Source: an archaeon (lineage in GTDB: Archaea > Nanobdellota > Nanobdellia > Pacearchaeales > JAPDKA01). From it: DNA of 64,000 nt. Positions within the stretch are counted from its first letter, which is position 1. Each line of letters begins with the position of its first letter. Under the pieces are notes generated by a model, which saw only the letters and a list, made by a program, of their open reading frames with translations, was not told where the DNA came from and did not search any database. The translations under genes were made by a program, and so were the position numbers. The DNA lies in NCBI GenBank assembly GCA_029258825.1, contig JAPDKA010000001.1:141002-205001 (forward strand). Direction: 5' to 3'. Below, in pieces: positions 26,302-36,257 of the stretch.

Positions 26302-29211
26302 ATGGAAAGGTTAAAAAAAGAGGTGAATAAATTTATATACTGTGTAGCAATCTTAATCGTATTAATATCTCTATTTTCACTTTCTATTAAAGCGAAAGGG
26401 TATTTGGCTATAACAATGGAAGATGGTAGGTGTAGTCAATATTATGATGCACTACCTATATTTGAACGATATAATATAACAGGGGGTATTGCCCCATTTG
26501 CAGGTCCTCAAACAGGATGTTCAGGTTCCAGCGGATCGTTTGGTAGAAATTATACCATACTCAAAGAATTTTATGATAAAGGGTGGGAAATCATGTGTCA
26601 AGGATGGGAACCTGGAGTGATATTAGGGTCTCCCACACTTACAGAAGAAGAATTAATTAATGCTACAAAAGGTTGTAAAGAATTTTATAATAATTGGGGT
26701 TTTCCTGTATATACTTATGCTTATGAAGAGTCCGACCCTGATATGGATAAAGTATGGCATATGGTAAATAGATATTTTGTATGGTCATACAAAGGCGGAA
26801 GCGAATATATTCCTATAGAACTGCTTACATATGACAACATCTTATTTAATGGAATGGGTATGCGTGATTTAGATACATTTACAAAAAGATGGATAGAAAG
26901 GGCCATTAACAAAAGTGCATTAATAATTCTGCTCTTTCACAGTAGTACAAACGGTATTAATGACTATGGAGGTAATCTAAGTGAAATACTTGCGTATGTA
27001 AGACAAAAAATAGACTCAGGTGAATTGGAAGTACTTCCCCCTTACGAATTATATTGGAAATTAAAAAATCTGAATATAAATGATGAAATAAAAATAAATA
27101 CAGATGCTTCAACAAACAATTATTCTATTGATTTAACTCAAGATCCAATAGAAAATATAACAATAAGAGTATATGGGCTGAATTTAACTAATTATATTGT
27201 CAATCCAAGTTTTGAAAATTGGAACGGAACAAATCTAACAAATTGGACATTATTGTCAGGAGTGTACAAAATTGAAAAAAGTAATGACAGTTTATATGGG
27301 AATTATTCAGCTGTAATTTATTTTAATTCTACTAGCGGATGGACAAGAGGGGTATATCAAGAAATAAATATTTCAAATACATCTATTCCAGGCAATTTTA
27401 TCTCTGTTAGTGTTAATGGAAAAAATATAGAAAATACAAGCTACATTTATATTTCGTTAGATTTTTATGACAGTACAGGAAAAGGTGTAGGTATTTCGAA
27501 AACGAAAGGTACAGGAGTTACAACAAATTGGACAAAAATAGCAGATTGGTATATAAAGGTTCCGAATAACACTGCCAAAATAAAAGTACAAATTAGAGCT
27601 ATCAAAGCGACATCTAAATTAGGTGCATTCGCTATTGACGGGGTTGTCCTAACAAAAACAAAAAATTATATTACACAATTCTTTGAAGGAAGTAAATGTA
27701 CAGAAAACGTAAGCATGTTAATAGATGGGCAATGGGTGAATGCTACAGGAAGTTATTGCAATGGAACAATTGCTACATTACAATTGCCTGGTAATTATTC
27801 TTGGCTAACAATCAATAGTACTGTTGAGGGCTGCCATGCTGTTGGAATAAACATTACAGGGAAAAGAGCTATGGCAATAAAGTATGGTAGAGCAGAAGCG
27901 ATCACAGGCGGATTTAACATAACAGAGTATTGGCAAAACAAGACAGAGATTTATATGTGGGACAACATAAGCTTACAAGCAATACCATACATCACATACA
28001 TTATAAAACAAGGAAAAAAAGTAAAAATAGGTAATGTAACAATAAAACCAACGTATGATGTTAATATTATATTTAAAAATACAAACAACACAATAAACTT
28101 TACTGCATATTCTAATAACAGCTATAATAAGGTTTACTTTACGTTTGAAGGATTAACTCCAAACCAATATTATACGTTCTACAAAAATGGAACTGCATTC
28201 TTAAAGGCAAAAACAAATTCGTCTGGCAGTGTTATGTTTTTTAACCATCATTGGTCTAGTTATGATTTTAGCAGTGATGATACCAATGTTAGTGATGCAA
28301 CCCTAACTGTTAGTGCACCATCAGAGATATATGTAGGCAGTGCTGCAAGTTTTAAGGCATACTACAAAGATGCTAATGATTCCGCAACAATACTTAATGC
28401 TGAATGTAATCTAACTATAGATGGTGCAACATACAGCATGAGTTTTGACGAAGACAATCTTTACTATGAAAAAACATTAACATTTAACACTGCAGGAACT
28501 TACGCTTGGATTGTCAGCTGTAAAGCAGAGGACTATCCTTTAAAGCAGAAAACAGGAACATTAATTGTAAAAACAACAACTACCAGACATGGTGGTGGCT
28601 GCAAGCTTGATTTAGATTTGGATGTTCCTTCTAGTTTAAAGGTTAAAGTCAAAAACAATACTGTTGAACTCAACTTTAGCGTAATACTTAGGAATAACGG
28701 AACTTGTAGAATAATGCCTACCACAATAATGATTGTAGATAACATAACCAATGCCAGTATTAACATAACGAATACGACAGGGTGGATAGAAAAAAATCAA
28801 ACATATGTGTTTGATGTTGATGTAAAAATAAACAAAACAAAATCGTTTAAGCTTTACGTTTTTGTCAAAAACAAACAATTGAAGAAAAACGCTACTATAA
28901 ATGTTATTGTGGAAAAAGTTGCCTACATAGAATCTGAATGTGTAGAGCACAGTATTAGATGTGTAAACAATACACTTGAAGAGTGTATTAATGGAAAATG
29001 GGTCGTTAAGCAACAATGCTGGAAATGTGTGGATGGAAAATGTATAACAAAACCTGGCAATGCAATTAGAACTGCTATTATAGCTGTTGTTGTTATTGCA
29101 ATTATTATAGCAATTGTTGTCGCCATACTTAAGTTGCTTGAACAATATCCTAGAGTAAGGTTAAAGGCAAGCTATGTAAGGAATAGGTTATCGGAGATAA
29201 GATTCATTTAA
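26302..29211 (+). CDS. Large surface protein with N-terminal divergent polysaccharide deacetylase (NodB-like) domain and C-terminal TM
   Basis: YLAITMEDGRCSQYYDALPIFERYNITGGIAPF, GWEIMCQGW; Asn-rich Ig-like middle; Cys-rich segment then TM. Confidence 0.65.
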   Translation: MERLKKEVNKFIYCVAILIVLISLFSLSIKAKGYLAITMEDGRCSQYYDALPIFERYNITGGIAPFAGPQTGCSGSSGSFGRNYTILKEFYDKGWEIMCQGWEPGVILGSPTLTEEELINATKGCKEFYNNWGFPVYTYAYEESDPDMDKVWHMVNRYFVWSYKGGSEYIPIELLTYDNILFNGMGMRDLDTFTKRWIERAINKSALIILLFHSSTNGINDYGGNLSEILAYVRQKIDSGELEVLPPYELYWKLKNLNINDEIKINTDASTNNYSIDLTQDPIENITIRVYGLNLTNYIVNPSFENWNGTNLTNWTLLSGVYKIEKSNDSLYGNYSAVIYFNSTSGWTRGVYQEINISNTSIPGNFISVSVNGKNIENTSYIYISLDFYDSTGKGVGISKTKGTGVTTNWTKIADWYIKVPNNTAKIKVQIRAIKATSKLGAFAIDGVVLTKTKNYITQFFEGSKCTENVSMLIDGQWVNATGSYCNGTIATLQLPGNYSWLTINSTVEGCHAVGINITGKRAMAIKYGRAEAITGGFNITEYWQNKTEIYMWDNISLQAIPYITYIIKQGKKVKIGNVTIKPTYDVNIIFKNTNNTINFTAYSNNSYNKVYFTFEGLTPNQYYTFYKNGTAFLKAKTNSSGSVMFFNHHWSSYDFSSDDTNVSDATLTVSAPSEIYVGSAASFKAYYKDANDSATILNAECNLTIDGATYSMSFDEDNLYYEKTLTFNTAGTYAWIVSCKAEDYPLKQKTGTLIVKTTTTRHGGGCKLDLDLDVPSSLKVKVKNNTVELNFSVILRNNGTCRIMPTTIMIVDNITNASINITNTTGWIEKNQTYVFDVDVKINKTKSFKLYVFVKNKQLKKNATINVIVEKVAYIESECVEHSIRCVNNTLEECINGKWVVKQQCWKCVDGKCITKPGNAIRTAIIAVVVIAIIIAIVVAILKLLEQYPRVRLKASYVRNRLSEIRFI

Positions 29212-30347
29212 AACAAAAATTGATAAACAATGCCTATAACAAAGAAGATCGAAAGTACCAAAATTATGAAAGGATTTATTGGAATTGCATAATATTTTTG
29301 TTTTGTTTTTTTCATCTCGCTTAATTGTTTACATTTATATGTCATTAATAGCAATGTTATACCTTCTATACCACCAGCTATCGCACCTGTCATTGCTAAC
29401 ACTGCTATAAAGTTTCTCGCACCAAGCAAAAATAAAATTAAAGGCACACAACAAGTAATGAGCCAAGCTATATGTTTATTAAAACCATAATCGAACCATA
29501 AAACCCACTTAAGTGCTAGTGCTAAAGCGAGAAAGCTTGTTGCCATGGCAAATACTGCAAGTAAATTACTAATAACAACCATGTATTTACCTAGTGCCTT
29601 ACCCAAACCAATAGTTGCTATTTGTGTTGTATGCTGTCCAGTTACGCTGATAACAGCAAGACTAAAGAACGAATAAAAAATAATCGGCAGCAATGTTCCA
29701 ATTATAATTGCTTTCTTTAACATACTTGGATGTTTTTTTAACTCTTGTCTCATTTCAGGTATAGCTGGAGCACCTAAAAAAGCAAACAGAATAACACCAT
29801 AAGGAAGCAGTAATCTGTAAAAATTGATGTCAGGCTGAACAAAATTGCTTAAGCGCGAGTTAAACAAAGCAATTACGCATATAACAAAAAGCAATGCCAA
29901 CATAGCAATGCCGAAATGTAATTCGTAACGTTTAACTGCACGCAAGTCAAGAAAAACAATGGTTGATGCAAAAACAAAAAATATTAAGCTCCAAACAATA
30001 GGATTAAACAATGAGGTTAGTTGATGCAACACGATACCTTCACCAATTAGATAAGCTACTAAAGCGCCAAGAATTCCAAAGACCATGGTAAAGGTTATAA
30101 CAATCTTACCCGACTTGCCAAGCAATACTTCTGCATAGCCAGTAAGTTGTTTTTTACCTGGTATAGTTAAAGTTATCTGGCCTACATAAAGATTGATAAG
30201 CATTATGATACAACCTATAACAATAACATGCAACAACCCTACTAGCCAGCCCGCTTGTGCAAACACATATGGCAAACCAAAAATGCCTGCACCTATTGTA
30301 GTGCCAACAAGTGTTGCAATTGCTTCAAAATAACTAACATCACGCAT
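29208..30347 (-). CDS. Amino-acid permease, aromatic/AAAP-type (10-11 TM)
   Basis: ATLVGTTIGAGIFGLPYVFAQAGW, multiple TM segments. Confidence 0.8.
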   Translation of the reverse strand: MRDVSYFEAIATLVGTTIGAGIFGLPYVFAQAGWLVGLLHVIVIGCIIMLINLYVGQITLTIPGKKQLTGYAEVLLGKSGKIVITFTMVFGILGALVAYLIGEGIVLHQLTSLFNPIVWSLIFFVFASTIVFLDLRAVKRYELHFGIAMLALLFVICVIALFNSRLSNFVQPDINFYRLLLPYGVILFAFLGAPAIPEMRQELKKHPSMLKKAIIIGTLLPIIFYSFFSLAVISVTGQHTTQIATIGLGKALGKYMVVISNLLAVFAMATSFLALALALKWVLWFDYGFNKHIAWLITCCVPLILFLLGARNFIAVLAMTGAIAGGIEGITLLLMTYKCKQLSEMKKTKQKYYAIPINPFIILVLSIFFVIGIVYQFLF

Positions 30348-30400
30348 AAAACAAAATCGAGCAGAAATTTTTAAATGTTAGCTTCATAACATTAATGAGT

Positions 30401-30475
30401 GGGGCCATGGTGTAGCCTGGTCTAGCATCCGAGCTTCGGGAGCTCGAGACCCCGGTTCGAATCCGGGTGGCCCCA
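30401..30475 (+). tRNA. tRNA-Pro (anticodon CGG)
   Basis: GGGGCCA...TGGCCCC, anticodon loop TTCGGGA, T arm CCCGGTTCGAATCCGGG. Confidence 0.94.
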
Positions 30476-30487
30476 CTACTGCAAAAA

Positions 30488-30988
30488 ATGATTAAGATAG
30501 CCAAGCAAGATATAACAGAAGTAGAGACAGATATTATAGTAAATGCTGCAAACAGTTATCTAATGCATAAAGGTGGTGTTGCATTAGCTATCGCAAAAAA
30601 AGCTGGCCCCATAATTGATGAGCAGTCTCGTAAGATAATTGAGCAACATGGAAAGCTAAAGGTTACAGAAGTTGCAGTTACTTCTGCTGGAAATTTAAAA
30701 GCAAAATGGGTTATTCATGCTGTTGGGCCAAGAGGCACTAAACCTGAACTGCTAGAAAAAACTCTAACTAATGTTTTTGAAAAAGCAATAGAATTGAACG
30801 CAAGAAAAATTGCAATTCCCCCAATTTCTTGCGGCATTTTCGGATTCGATAAAAAGCTTGGCGCAAAAATATTGATTAAAGTTGCTAAAAAATATGAAAA
30901 ACATTTTGATGAAATTTTGATAGTAAGTATCGACGAAGAAATCATAACTTACTTGAAGAAAGAGCAAAAAATGCAACAGAGCAATTAA
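30488..30988 (+). CDS. Macro-domain protein
   Basis: DIIVNAANSYLMHKGGVALAIAKKAG, IPPISCGIFGFDKK; ATG 30488 used because the ORF start is inside the tRNA. Confidence 0.9.
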   Translation: MIKIAKQDITEVETDIIVNAANSYLMHKGGVALAIAKKAGPIIDEQSRKIIEQHGKLKVTEVAVTSAGNLKAKWVIHAVGPRGTKPELLEKTLTNVFEKAIELNARKIAIPPISCGIFGFDKKLGAKILIKVAKKYEKHFDEILIVSIDEEIITYLKKEQKMQQSN

Positions 30989-31000
30989 ATCAATACTAGC

Positions 31001-32053
31001 TTACTGCTTTACTAACTTTTTTATGTTTTCTACAAACTTACCAATATCATTACGACTAATTCGCGCTGCTGCGGCCTTTCGATGACCACCACAAGAAATA
31101 CAATTAATGCTCGACGTTGCTTCCTTTAACAACAATGGTAAATCAATATTGCCGTCCTGTCTTCTCGCACTTACACTTGCATACTGCTCACCATGAATAT
31201 CTCCAACAAAGATGTATGTTTTGTTCGGTTCTTCACTACTGAGCAAAGTAGCGATAGTACCGGTAACAGGAAATCGTGATTTAAATACAAAAATATAAGT
31301 ATCATTAAAGCACTCTCTACGCTCATAAAACTCTGACTTAAGTCTGTCTATTTCTGCTTGCACTATTTTGCTATAAGTTTCAACCTTATACAAGGCATTT
31401 AACGAGTTTAATTTTAACAACATTTTAAACATTCTAGCATAATTATTGTGAAAATAAATAATTGCTAAATTCAATAAACGAACAAAACTGCCTAACTGTG
31501 AATTAAAAATATCTTTGCTTATTTTGTAACCATACTTACTTGCTATGAACTTAACAAACTCTTTATTATGTTTAAATGTATAGTCAGCAATTATTGCCAA
31601 AGCCACAAGCCAATCGTACTGTTTAATGCTGCTATCATGTCTTGCAAACAAACCATAGCAAGTAAGGCTAGCAGGGGTCTCTGTTCTTGTTTTTATAAAA
31701 CATACGTTACTTGAGTTGAGATCGTGCTTGAATGGGTGGTGGTCTACGATAAGAAAATTATGATGACTATTATAGAGTTCAGGCTTATCAAAACCTATAT
31801 CTAAAATTGCAAGATGTGATGCTCTGATTAACTTTCTTATTGCTAAATCAAACCCAAGATAATCAAGAAATATGGGCCAGTAAACTTTACATCGTTTAGA
31901 GAAGAATTTATAAGCAAGTAATGCAGAAACAAATCCGTCCACATCTGAATGTGAAATAATACCAAGCTTACTATGCAGAGTTGAAACAAAATTGTCAAAG
32001 CAGGTTAAGCTGCCTGCCTTAAGCTTTATCTTTACGTGCATATTAAAAAACAC
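31001..32053 (-). CDS. DHH family phosphoesterase
   Basis: GIISHSDVDGFVSALLAY, LIVDHHPFKHD, SCGGHRKAAAARIS. Confidence 0.85.
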   Translation of the reverse strand: MFFNMHVKIKLKAGSLTCFDNFVSTLHSKLGIISHSDVDGFVSALLAYKFFSKRCKVYWPIFLDYLGFDLAIRKLIRASHLAILDIGFDKPELYNSHHNFLIVDHHPFKHDLNSSNVCFIKTRTETPASLTCYGLFARHDSSIKQYDWLVALAIIADYTFKHNKEFVKFIASKYGYKISKDIFNSQLGSFVRLLNLAIIYFHNNYARMFKMLLKLNSLNALYKVETYSKIVQAEIDRLKSEFYERRECFNDTYIFVFKSRFPVTGTIATLLSSEEPNKTYIFVGDIHGEQYASVSARRQDGNIDLPLLLKEATSSINCISCGGHRKAAAARISRNDIGKFVENIKKLVKQ

Positions 32054-32142
32054 ATAGCTGCATTTAAAAAACTAACCAAGCTGCAAAACCGTTAATATTA
32101 AAAGTTATACCTGCTTACTGATTTTTAGCTAATATATGAGCT

Positions 32143-32215
32143 GGGCCCATGGTGTAACTGGATAACACGGCCGGCTTCGGACCGGCTGATGGAGGTTCGA
32201 GTCCTCCTGGGCCCA
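32143..32215 (+). tRNA. tRNA-Arg (anticodon TCG)
   Basis: GGGCCCA...TGGGCCC, anticodon loop CTTCGGA, T arm GGAGGTTCGAGTCCTCC. Confidence 0.94.
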
Positions 32216-32301
32216 TCTTTGTTTGTTTATATTGTGAAACTTTAACAAAAATTTTAAAATAATAAAACATAACAAGACAAGAGCAAAAAAAGATAGAGAA
32301 A

Positions 32302-32607
32302 ATGGATAGTGAGTGGAATAGTGGAATAAGTACAATACAAAAATTGATTGCATACCATATAGCAGCTATTATTTGCCCTATTCTTGCAATAATTTTTTTC
32401 GTGATATTTTGCATAATAATTCATAACACAATTCTACGTATATGGTTTGGGATATTAATGGGTATTTTTGCAATATTACCTTTTTTAATAGTGCTAATAA
32501 GATCATTACGAAATAAACCTGAAATAAAGAAAACAAAATACAGGTATAATTATGATATAAATCAAGTAGAAGGATTGGAAATATCTAAAAGAAATAATAG
32601 TAAATAA
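32302..32607 (+). CDS. Small membrane protein (2 TM)
   Basis: Two hydrophobic segments AAIICPILAIIFFVIFCIII and LMGIFAILPFLIVLI. Confidence 0.5.
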   Translation: MDSEWNSGISTIQKLIAYHIAAIICPILAIIFFVIFCIIIHNTILRIWFGILMGIFAILPFLIVLIRSLRNKPEIKKTKYRYNYDINQVEGLEISKRNNSK

Positions 32608-32631
32608 AAATAAATAAAAATTTATCAAAAA

Positions 32632-33309
32632 ATGAGATACACAATCACAGAAGGTGATTTACAGATGTTAACTATTTTGCTAGAACCTGGTGAAAAGATT
32701 AGGGCAGAAGCTGGGAAGATGATTTATATGAGTGCTAATACAAAAATGGAAGCACATGTGTTTGGTGGCCTTAAAGGAGCATTCAGAAGAATATTGGCAA
32801 GAGAAAGTCTATTTTTAACAGAGTTTTCCTCAATAGAAGGAACGGCACTACTAGCATTTGCAGGGAATTATCCTGGAAAAATTGAAGTAATCGATTTAAA
32901 CAAAAAAGGTGGGGAATTCATTGTGCAGAAAGATGCATATATTTGTGGACAAGATACAGTTGATATAGGTATTGCTTTAGTAAAGAGATTTGCGGCAGGT
33001 TTCTTCGGAGGAGAGGGGTTCATTTTAGAAAGACTAATGGGAAGTGGACTAGCATTCATCCATGCTGGAGGAGAACTAATAAAAATAAAACTACAAGAAG
33101 GGCAACAAATAAAAGTAGATCCAGGATGTTTTGTAGGATGTGACAAAACAGTAAAATATGATATAAGTTATGTGGGAAACATAAAAGCAGCCTTATTTGG
33201 AGGAGAAGGATTGTTTTTGTTAACGTTAACAGGTCCTGGAGAGGTTATACTTCAAAGCATGCCGGTAAGCAGGTTAGCTGCAGTACTCAGAGGTGTGCGC
33301 AGTAAGTAA
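32632..33309 (+). CDS. AIM24 / TIGR00266 family protein
   Basis: MRYTITEGDLQMLTILLEPGEKIRAEAGKMIYMS, GGEGFILERLMGSGLAFIHAGG, VDPGCFVGCD. Confidence 0.85.
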   Translation: MRYTITEGDLQMLTILLEPGEKIRAEAGKMIYMSANTKMEAHVFGGLKGAFRRILARESLFLTEFSSIEGTALLAFAGNYPGKIEVIDLNKKGGEFIVQKDAYICGQDTVDIGIALVKRFAAGFFGGEGFILERLMGSGLAFIHAGGELIKIKLQEGQQIKVDPGCFVGCDKTVKYDISYVGNIKAALFGGEGLFLLTLTGPGEVILQSMPVSRLAAVLRGVRSK

Positions 33310-33323
33310 TTAAATGCTATTTA

Positions 33324-33439
33324 CGCTAACTAATAAAATAGTATGCTAAAGTTTTAATTGATGTTATAGACAATTAGAGAAGGACGTAAAATCTTTAATT
33401 TTACCATAAGGGCAAACTCCTTAGATTTTTGAGTCATGA
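33324..33439 (-). repeat. attC-like intergenic element A
   Basis: Minus strand ends AGTTAGCGTAAATAGC; hairpin GTAAAAT-N5-ATTTTAC; segment 33408-33436 matches element E at 23 of 27 compared positions. Confidence 0.4.
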
Positions 33440-33519
33440 AGACCTACTCTAGTTATGTTATCTTTTACAAGTGGTAAAAAATAGAAAAATTTATAAAGAT
33501 TAAATCTTTATTTTAATTT

Positions 33520-34503
33520 ATGGAAGCTTATAGACTGTTGTGTACTAATAAAAGTGTTAAAAGATACTTTGAGAAAGAAACCGGTAATAATTACTTAAAA
33601 GGAAGTTTTGCTAATTCTGATGAATATACCGAATCCTTTCATGACACATTGTTTGGATCTTATGTCAAGCAATTATCAATAGAAAAAAGGTTGCCTATTT
33701 ATCCGAAGGAGAGATACGAAAAAGACAGGTTCTTTTTAAAGCATCTTGAAATGGAAATAGCCTTACCCTCTTATGTAAGAGCAAGATATTATTCAAATCA
33801 ACCAACTTTAGAAGATGTAATCGAAAATCCGAGTAAAAATTTTCATATAGGAAAATCGTCAGATGAAATATTAGAAGAAATAACTATGAAAGAGAGGAAA
33901 GAACGCATTATTACTAGCACCCAATTTGTCGGTGGTGCAGTAAAAATAAAAAGCAGAGATAATATAATATATTTAAACATAATCTTACCATCAGTAGTTT
34001 CAAAAATTTCTAAATTCGGTGAACTTGGTTATCTTATACACGAATTTACTTGTAGTCATGAAGAAGCCCATGTCCTTCAATATACACAAAATTATAAGAG
34101 ATTGGTAGCATTTATTGTAGAACATTTGGGTAGGAGTTCTCACATATATGAAATGCGTAGGAATCCTTACTTAGATGAAATGTATGCAAGAGCAGAATAT
34201 CTTGATAAAGTTAGGAATATTTGGTGGATTTATTATGATTTGTGGAAAGATGGTAAAACAAACGTAGCTAATAGAATTTACAATAAAGAGGAGTTTAAAA
34301 GAGTTTTAGAAACAGATGCAGATATTTGTGCCATAGCTAATCTCGTTAGAAAAGGCATGATAAAAATCAATGATGTTGATGAAATTCTAAAGCCTGGTTT
34401 TAACTTTTTAGAATCGTTGGCAGAAAAGCCCGTTGTCATAGATTATGGAGAATTTAAAAAGATAATCACACTTCATAAAGCTAACCCGAGCAATTACACA
34501 TAA
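33520..34503 (+). CDS. Hypothetical protein with HEXXH motif (zincin-like metallopeptidase candidate)
   Basis: IHEFTCSHEEAHVLQYTQ contains HEEAH; no other family recognised. Confidence 0.5.
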   Translation: MEAYRLLCTNKSVKRYFEKETGNNYLKGSFANSDEYTESFHDTLFGSYVKQLSIEKRLPIYPKERYEKDRFFLKHLEMEIALPSYVRARYYSNQPTLEDVIENPSKNFHIGKSSDEILEEITMKERKERIITSTQFVGGAVKIKSRDNIIYLNIILPSVVSKISKFGELGYLIHEFTCSHEEAHVLQYTQNYKRLVAFIVEHLGRSSHIYEMRRNPYLDEMYARAEYLDKVRNIWWIYYDLWKDGKTNVANRIYNKEEFKRVLETDADICAIANLVRKGMIKINDVDEILKPGFNFLESLAEKPVVIDYGEFKKIITLHKANPSNYT

Positions 34504-34589
34504 CATACCGTGGATAAACAAAGGTTTGCGATAGCAGATTTGGACAGAACGAGCGAAAGCGAATGGAGTCGTTTTATCTGCTGTTCAAC
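34498..34589 (-). repeat. attC-like intergenic element B
   Basis: Minus strand GTTGAACAGCAGATAAAACGACTCC...CGCAAACCTTTGTTTATC...TATGTTATGTGTAATTGC; nested stems AGCAGAT/ATCTGCT and AACGA/TCGTT. Confidence 0.5.
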
Positions 34590-34639
34590 GACCGAACAAT
34601 ACAAGGCAAGCGAACGTAGTGAGTGGAGAGTATAGAGGG

Positions 34640-35068
34640 CTATATAATAAAATAATAAGAAAGCTGTTCTAGAAAATCTTTATATTTTTGGAAAATTTCT
34701 TGTTCTAATCTTAATTTTTGGTTTTGATTAAGTGTAGGTTTGAATTCACTAGTCTGGTAATCATATCCTTCCAATTCTAGAATATCGCCGTAAAGTTCAT
34801 GCGCTATATTTTCAAGATCCTTATGATTATAGTACCAGAGGATTTTTGCAAGATCGTCTAAAGCAAGTAACATTTTTTTATATTCTTTTCTAATGAAGGC
34901 CTTTTTTAACTCTTCTACTATTTCTTTTATACTACAAACTTTATCAGGACATTCTATATCGCCATCGTAGTCATAAAAAAGAAATTTTTCTTCGGCTTCA
35001 AACCTTCTTAAAACACAGTAATCAACTACAGGATCATAGTATCCACAATCTTTACATATATTTTCCAT
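34640..35068 (-). CDS. Hypothetical protein with N-terminal Cys cluster
   Basis: MENICKDCGYYDPVVDYCVL...ECPDKVCS. Confidence 0.5.
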   Translation of the reverse strand: MENICKDCGYYDPVVDYCVLRRFEAEEKFLFYDYDGDIECPDKVCSIKEIVEELKKAFIRKEYKKMLLALDDLAKILWYYNHKDLENIAHELYGDILELEGYDYQTSEFKPTLNQNQKLRLEQEIFQKYKDFLEQLSYYFII

Positions 35069-35122
35069 AATTTTAATTGGAGAAAAAATAACTTAATAAA
35101 TTTTGTGATCCCAAGTGATTAT

Positions 35123-35205
35123 GCCTAACATATTAACTAAAGTTTTGCGTAAGGTTAAATTCGGACGAAGACAACTTGTTGTCGAAGTCTTTAAGCCTGT
35201 TAATT
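35123..35205 (-). repeat. attC-like intergenic element C
   Basis: Minus strand AATTAACAGGCTTAAAGACTTCG...CGCAAAACTTTAGTTAATATGTTAGGCATAATCAC; R' core GTTAGGC fits GTTRRRY exactly. Confidence 0.55.
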
Positions 35206-35259
35206 GTCCCGCTAGGGACCGAACCGTAAGCGGAGAAGTCTACCTTGCAAGCCAATAAA

Positions 35260-36194
35260 TCAATATTTTACTTCTTTCCCTGAAAACATAGACTCGATTT
35301 TTATTCTACGATTTCCTTCGATTACCTCGCCAATAATATCCGCTTTAAATTCTTTAATCTCTTTTAGAATTTTGTCAACATCCTTTTCCTCCACTCCTAT
35401 TACAAACCCAATTCCACAATTGAATGTTTTGTACATTTCGTCATCAGATATTCCTCGCCTATTATCTCAAAAAATATTTCTTGAGGACGTAATGCATGAT
35501 GTTTTCTAATTATAATATCTGCATTTTCAGGCAAAATATCTTTTAGCTTTGTAAAAGCCCCACCTGTAATATGCATCATTCCATAAATCTCAAATTGTTT
35601 ATCTAAAGAGAGAATTGTATCTATGTAAATGTTAGTCGGTTCAATAAATTCTGGTTTATATTTGGTACCAAATTTTTCTCTGATCTTTGTAAAGCCATTT
35701 GAATGAAGACCGTTGCTTTCTATCCCTATCAAAATATTACCTTTTTTTAATCTATTGGGCTTTGGATTTTCAACAAATCCCAACATAGTTATGCTTATTT
35801 CCAAACCGCTTATATTGTTATGAATGGCTGTTTCTCCTCCTGTAATAGCAATCCCTCTTCTTTTACACTCATCAGTTAAATGAGAAATTATTTCTAATAT
35901 AGCACTTTCGTCATCTTTTGGGAGAAATAAATGATCAATAAGAGCATAGGGTTTTGCTCTCATTATTGTCAAATCATTTAGATTCATAGCCAAGGCGTCT
36001 ATCACAGCATTCTTAAAACTTCTTTTTTCCCAATGGTATATACCTTTTGTTCCGATTCCATCCGTATGATGGTATTCAGGATAAGAAAATTTCTTTTTGA
36101 CAACTCCTTCTTTTACTGAAACATAAGGAGTTTCCCATGTTTGTTTTATTAATTTTAAAATCTCGTTTTTATATGGTTTTGTGGGATCATACAT
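35260..36194 (-). pseudogene. AIR synthase-like protein (PurM), apparent 1-nt frameshift near 35459-35468
   Basis: HTDGIGTKG...ALRPQEIFFEI, then -1 frame encodes NRRGISDDEMYKTFNCGIGFVIGVEEKDVDKILKEIK...GEVIEGNRRIKIE to stop at 35260. Confidence 0.8.
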
Positions 36195-36257
36195 AAATTA
36201 AAGTACAATAGAGCGTTATAAAAAGCTTTCTCCCTTTAGGGCGAGTGGACGAATTGC

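Noticed and set aside
28636-29145. 169-aa minus ORF inside the 26302..29211 surface protein
   Set aside because: Antisense shadow of AT-rich, Asn-rich coding sequence.
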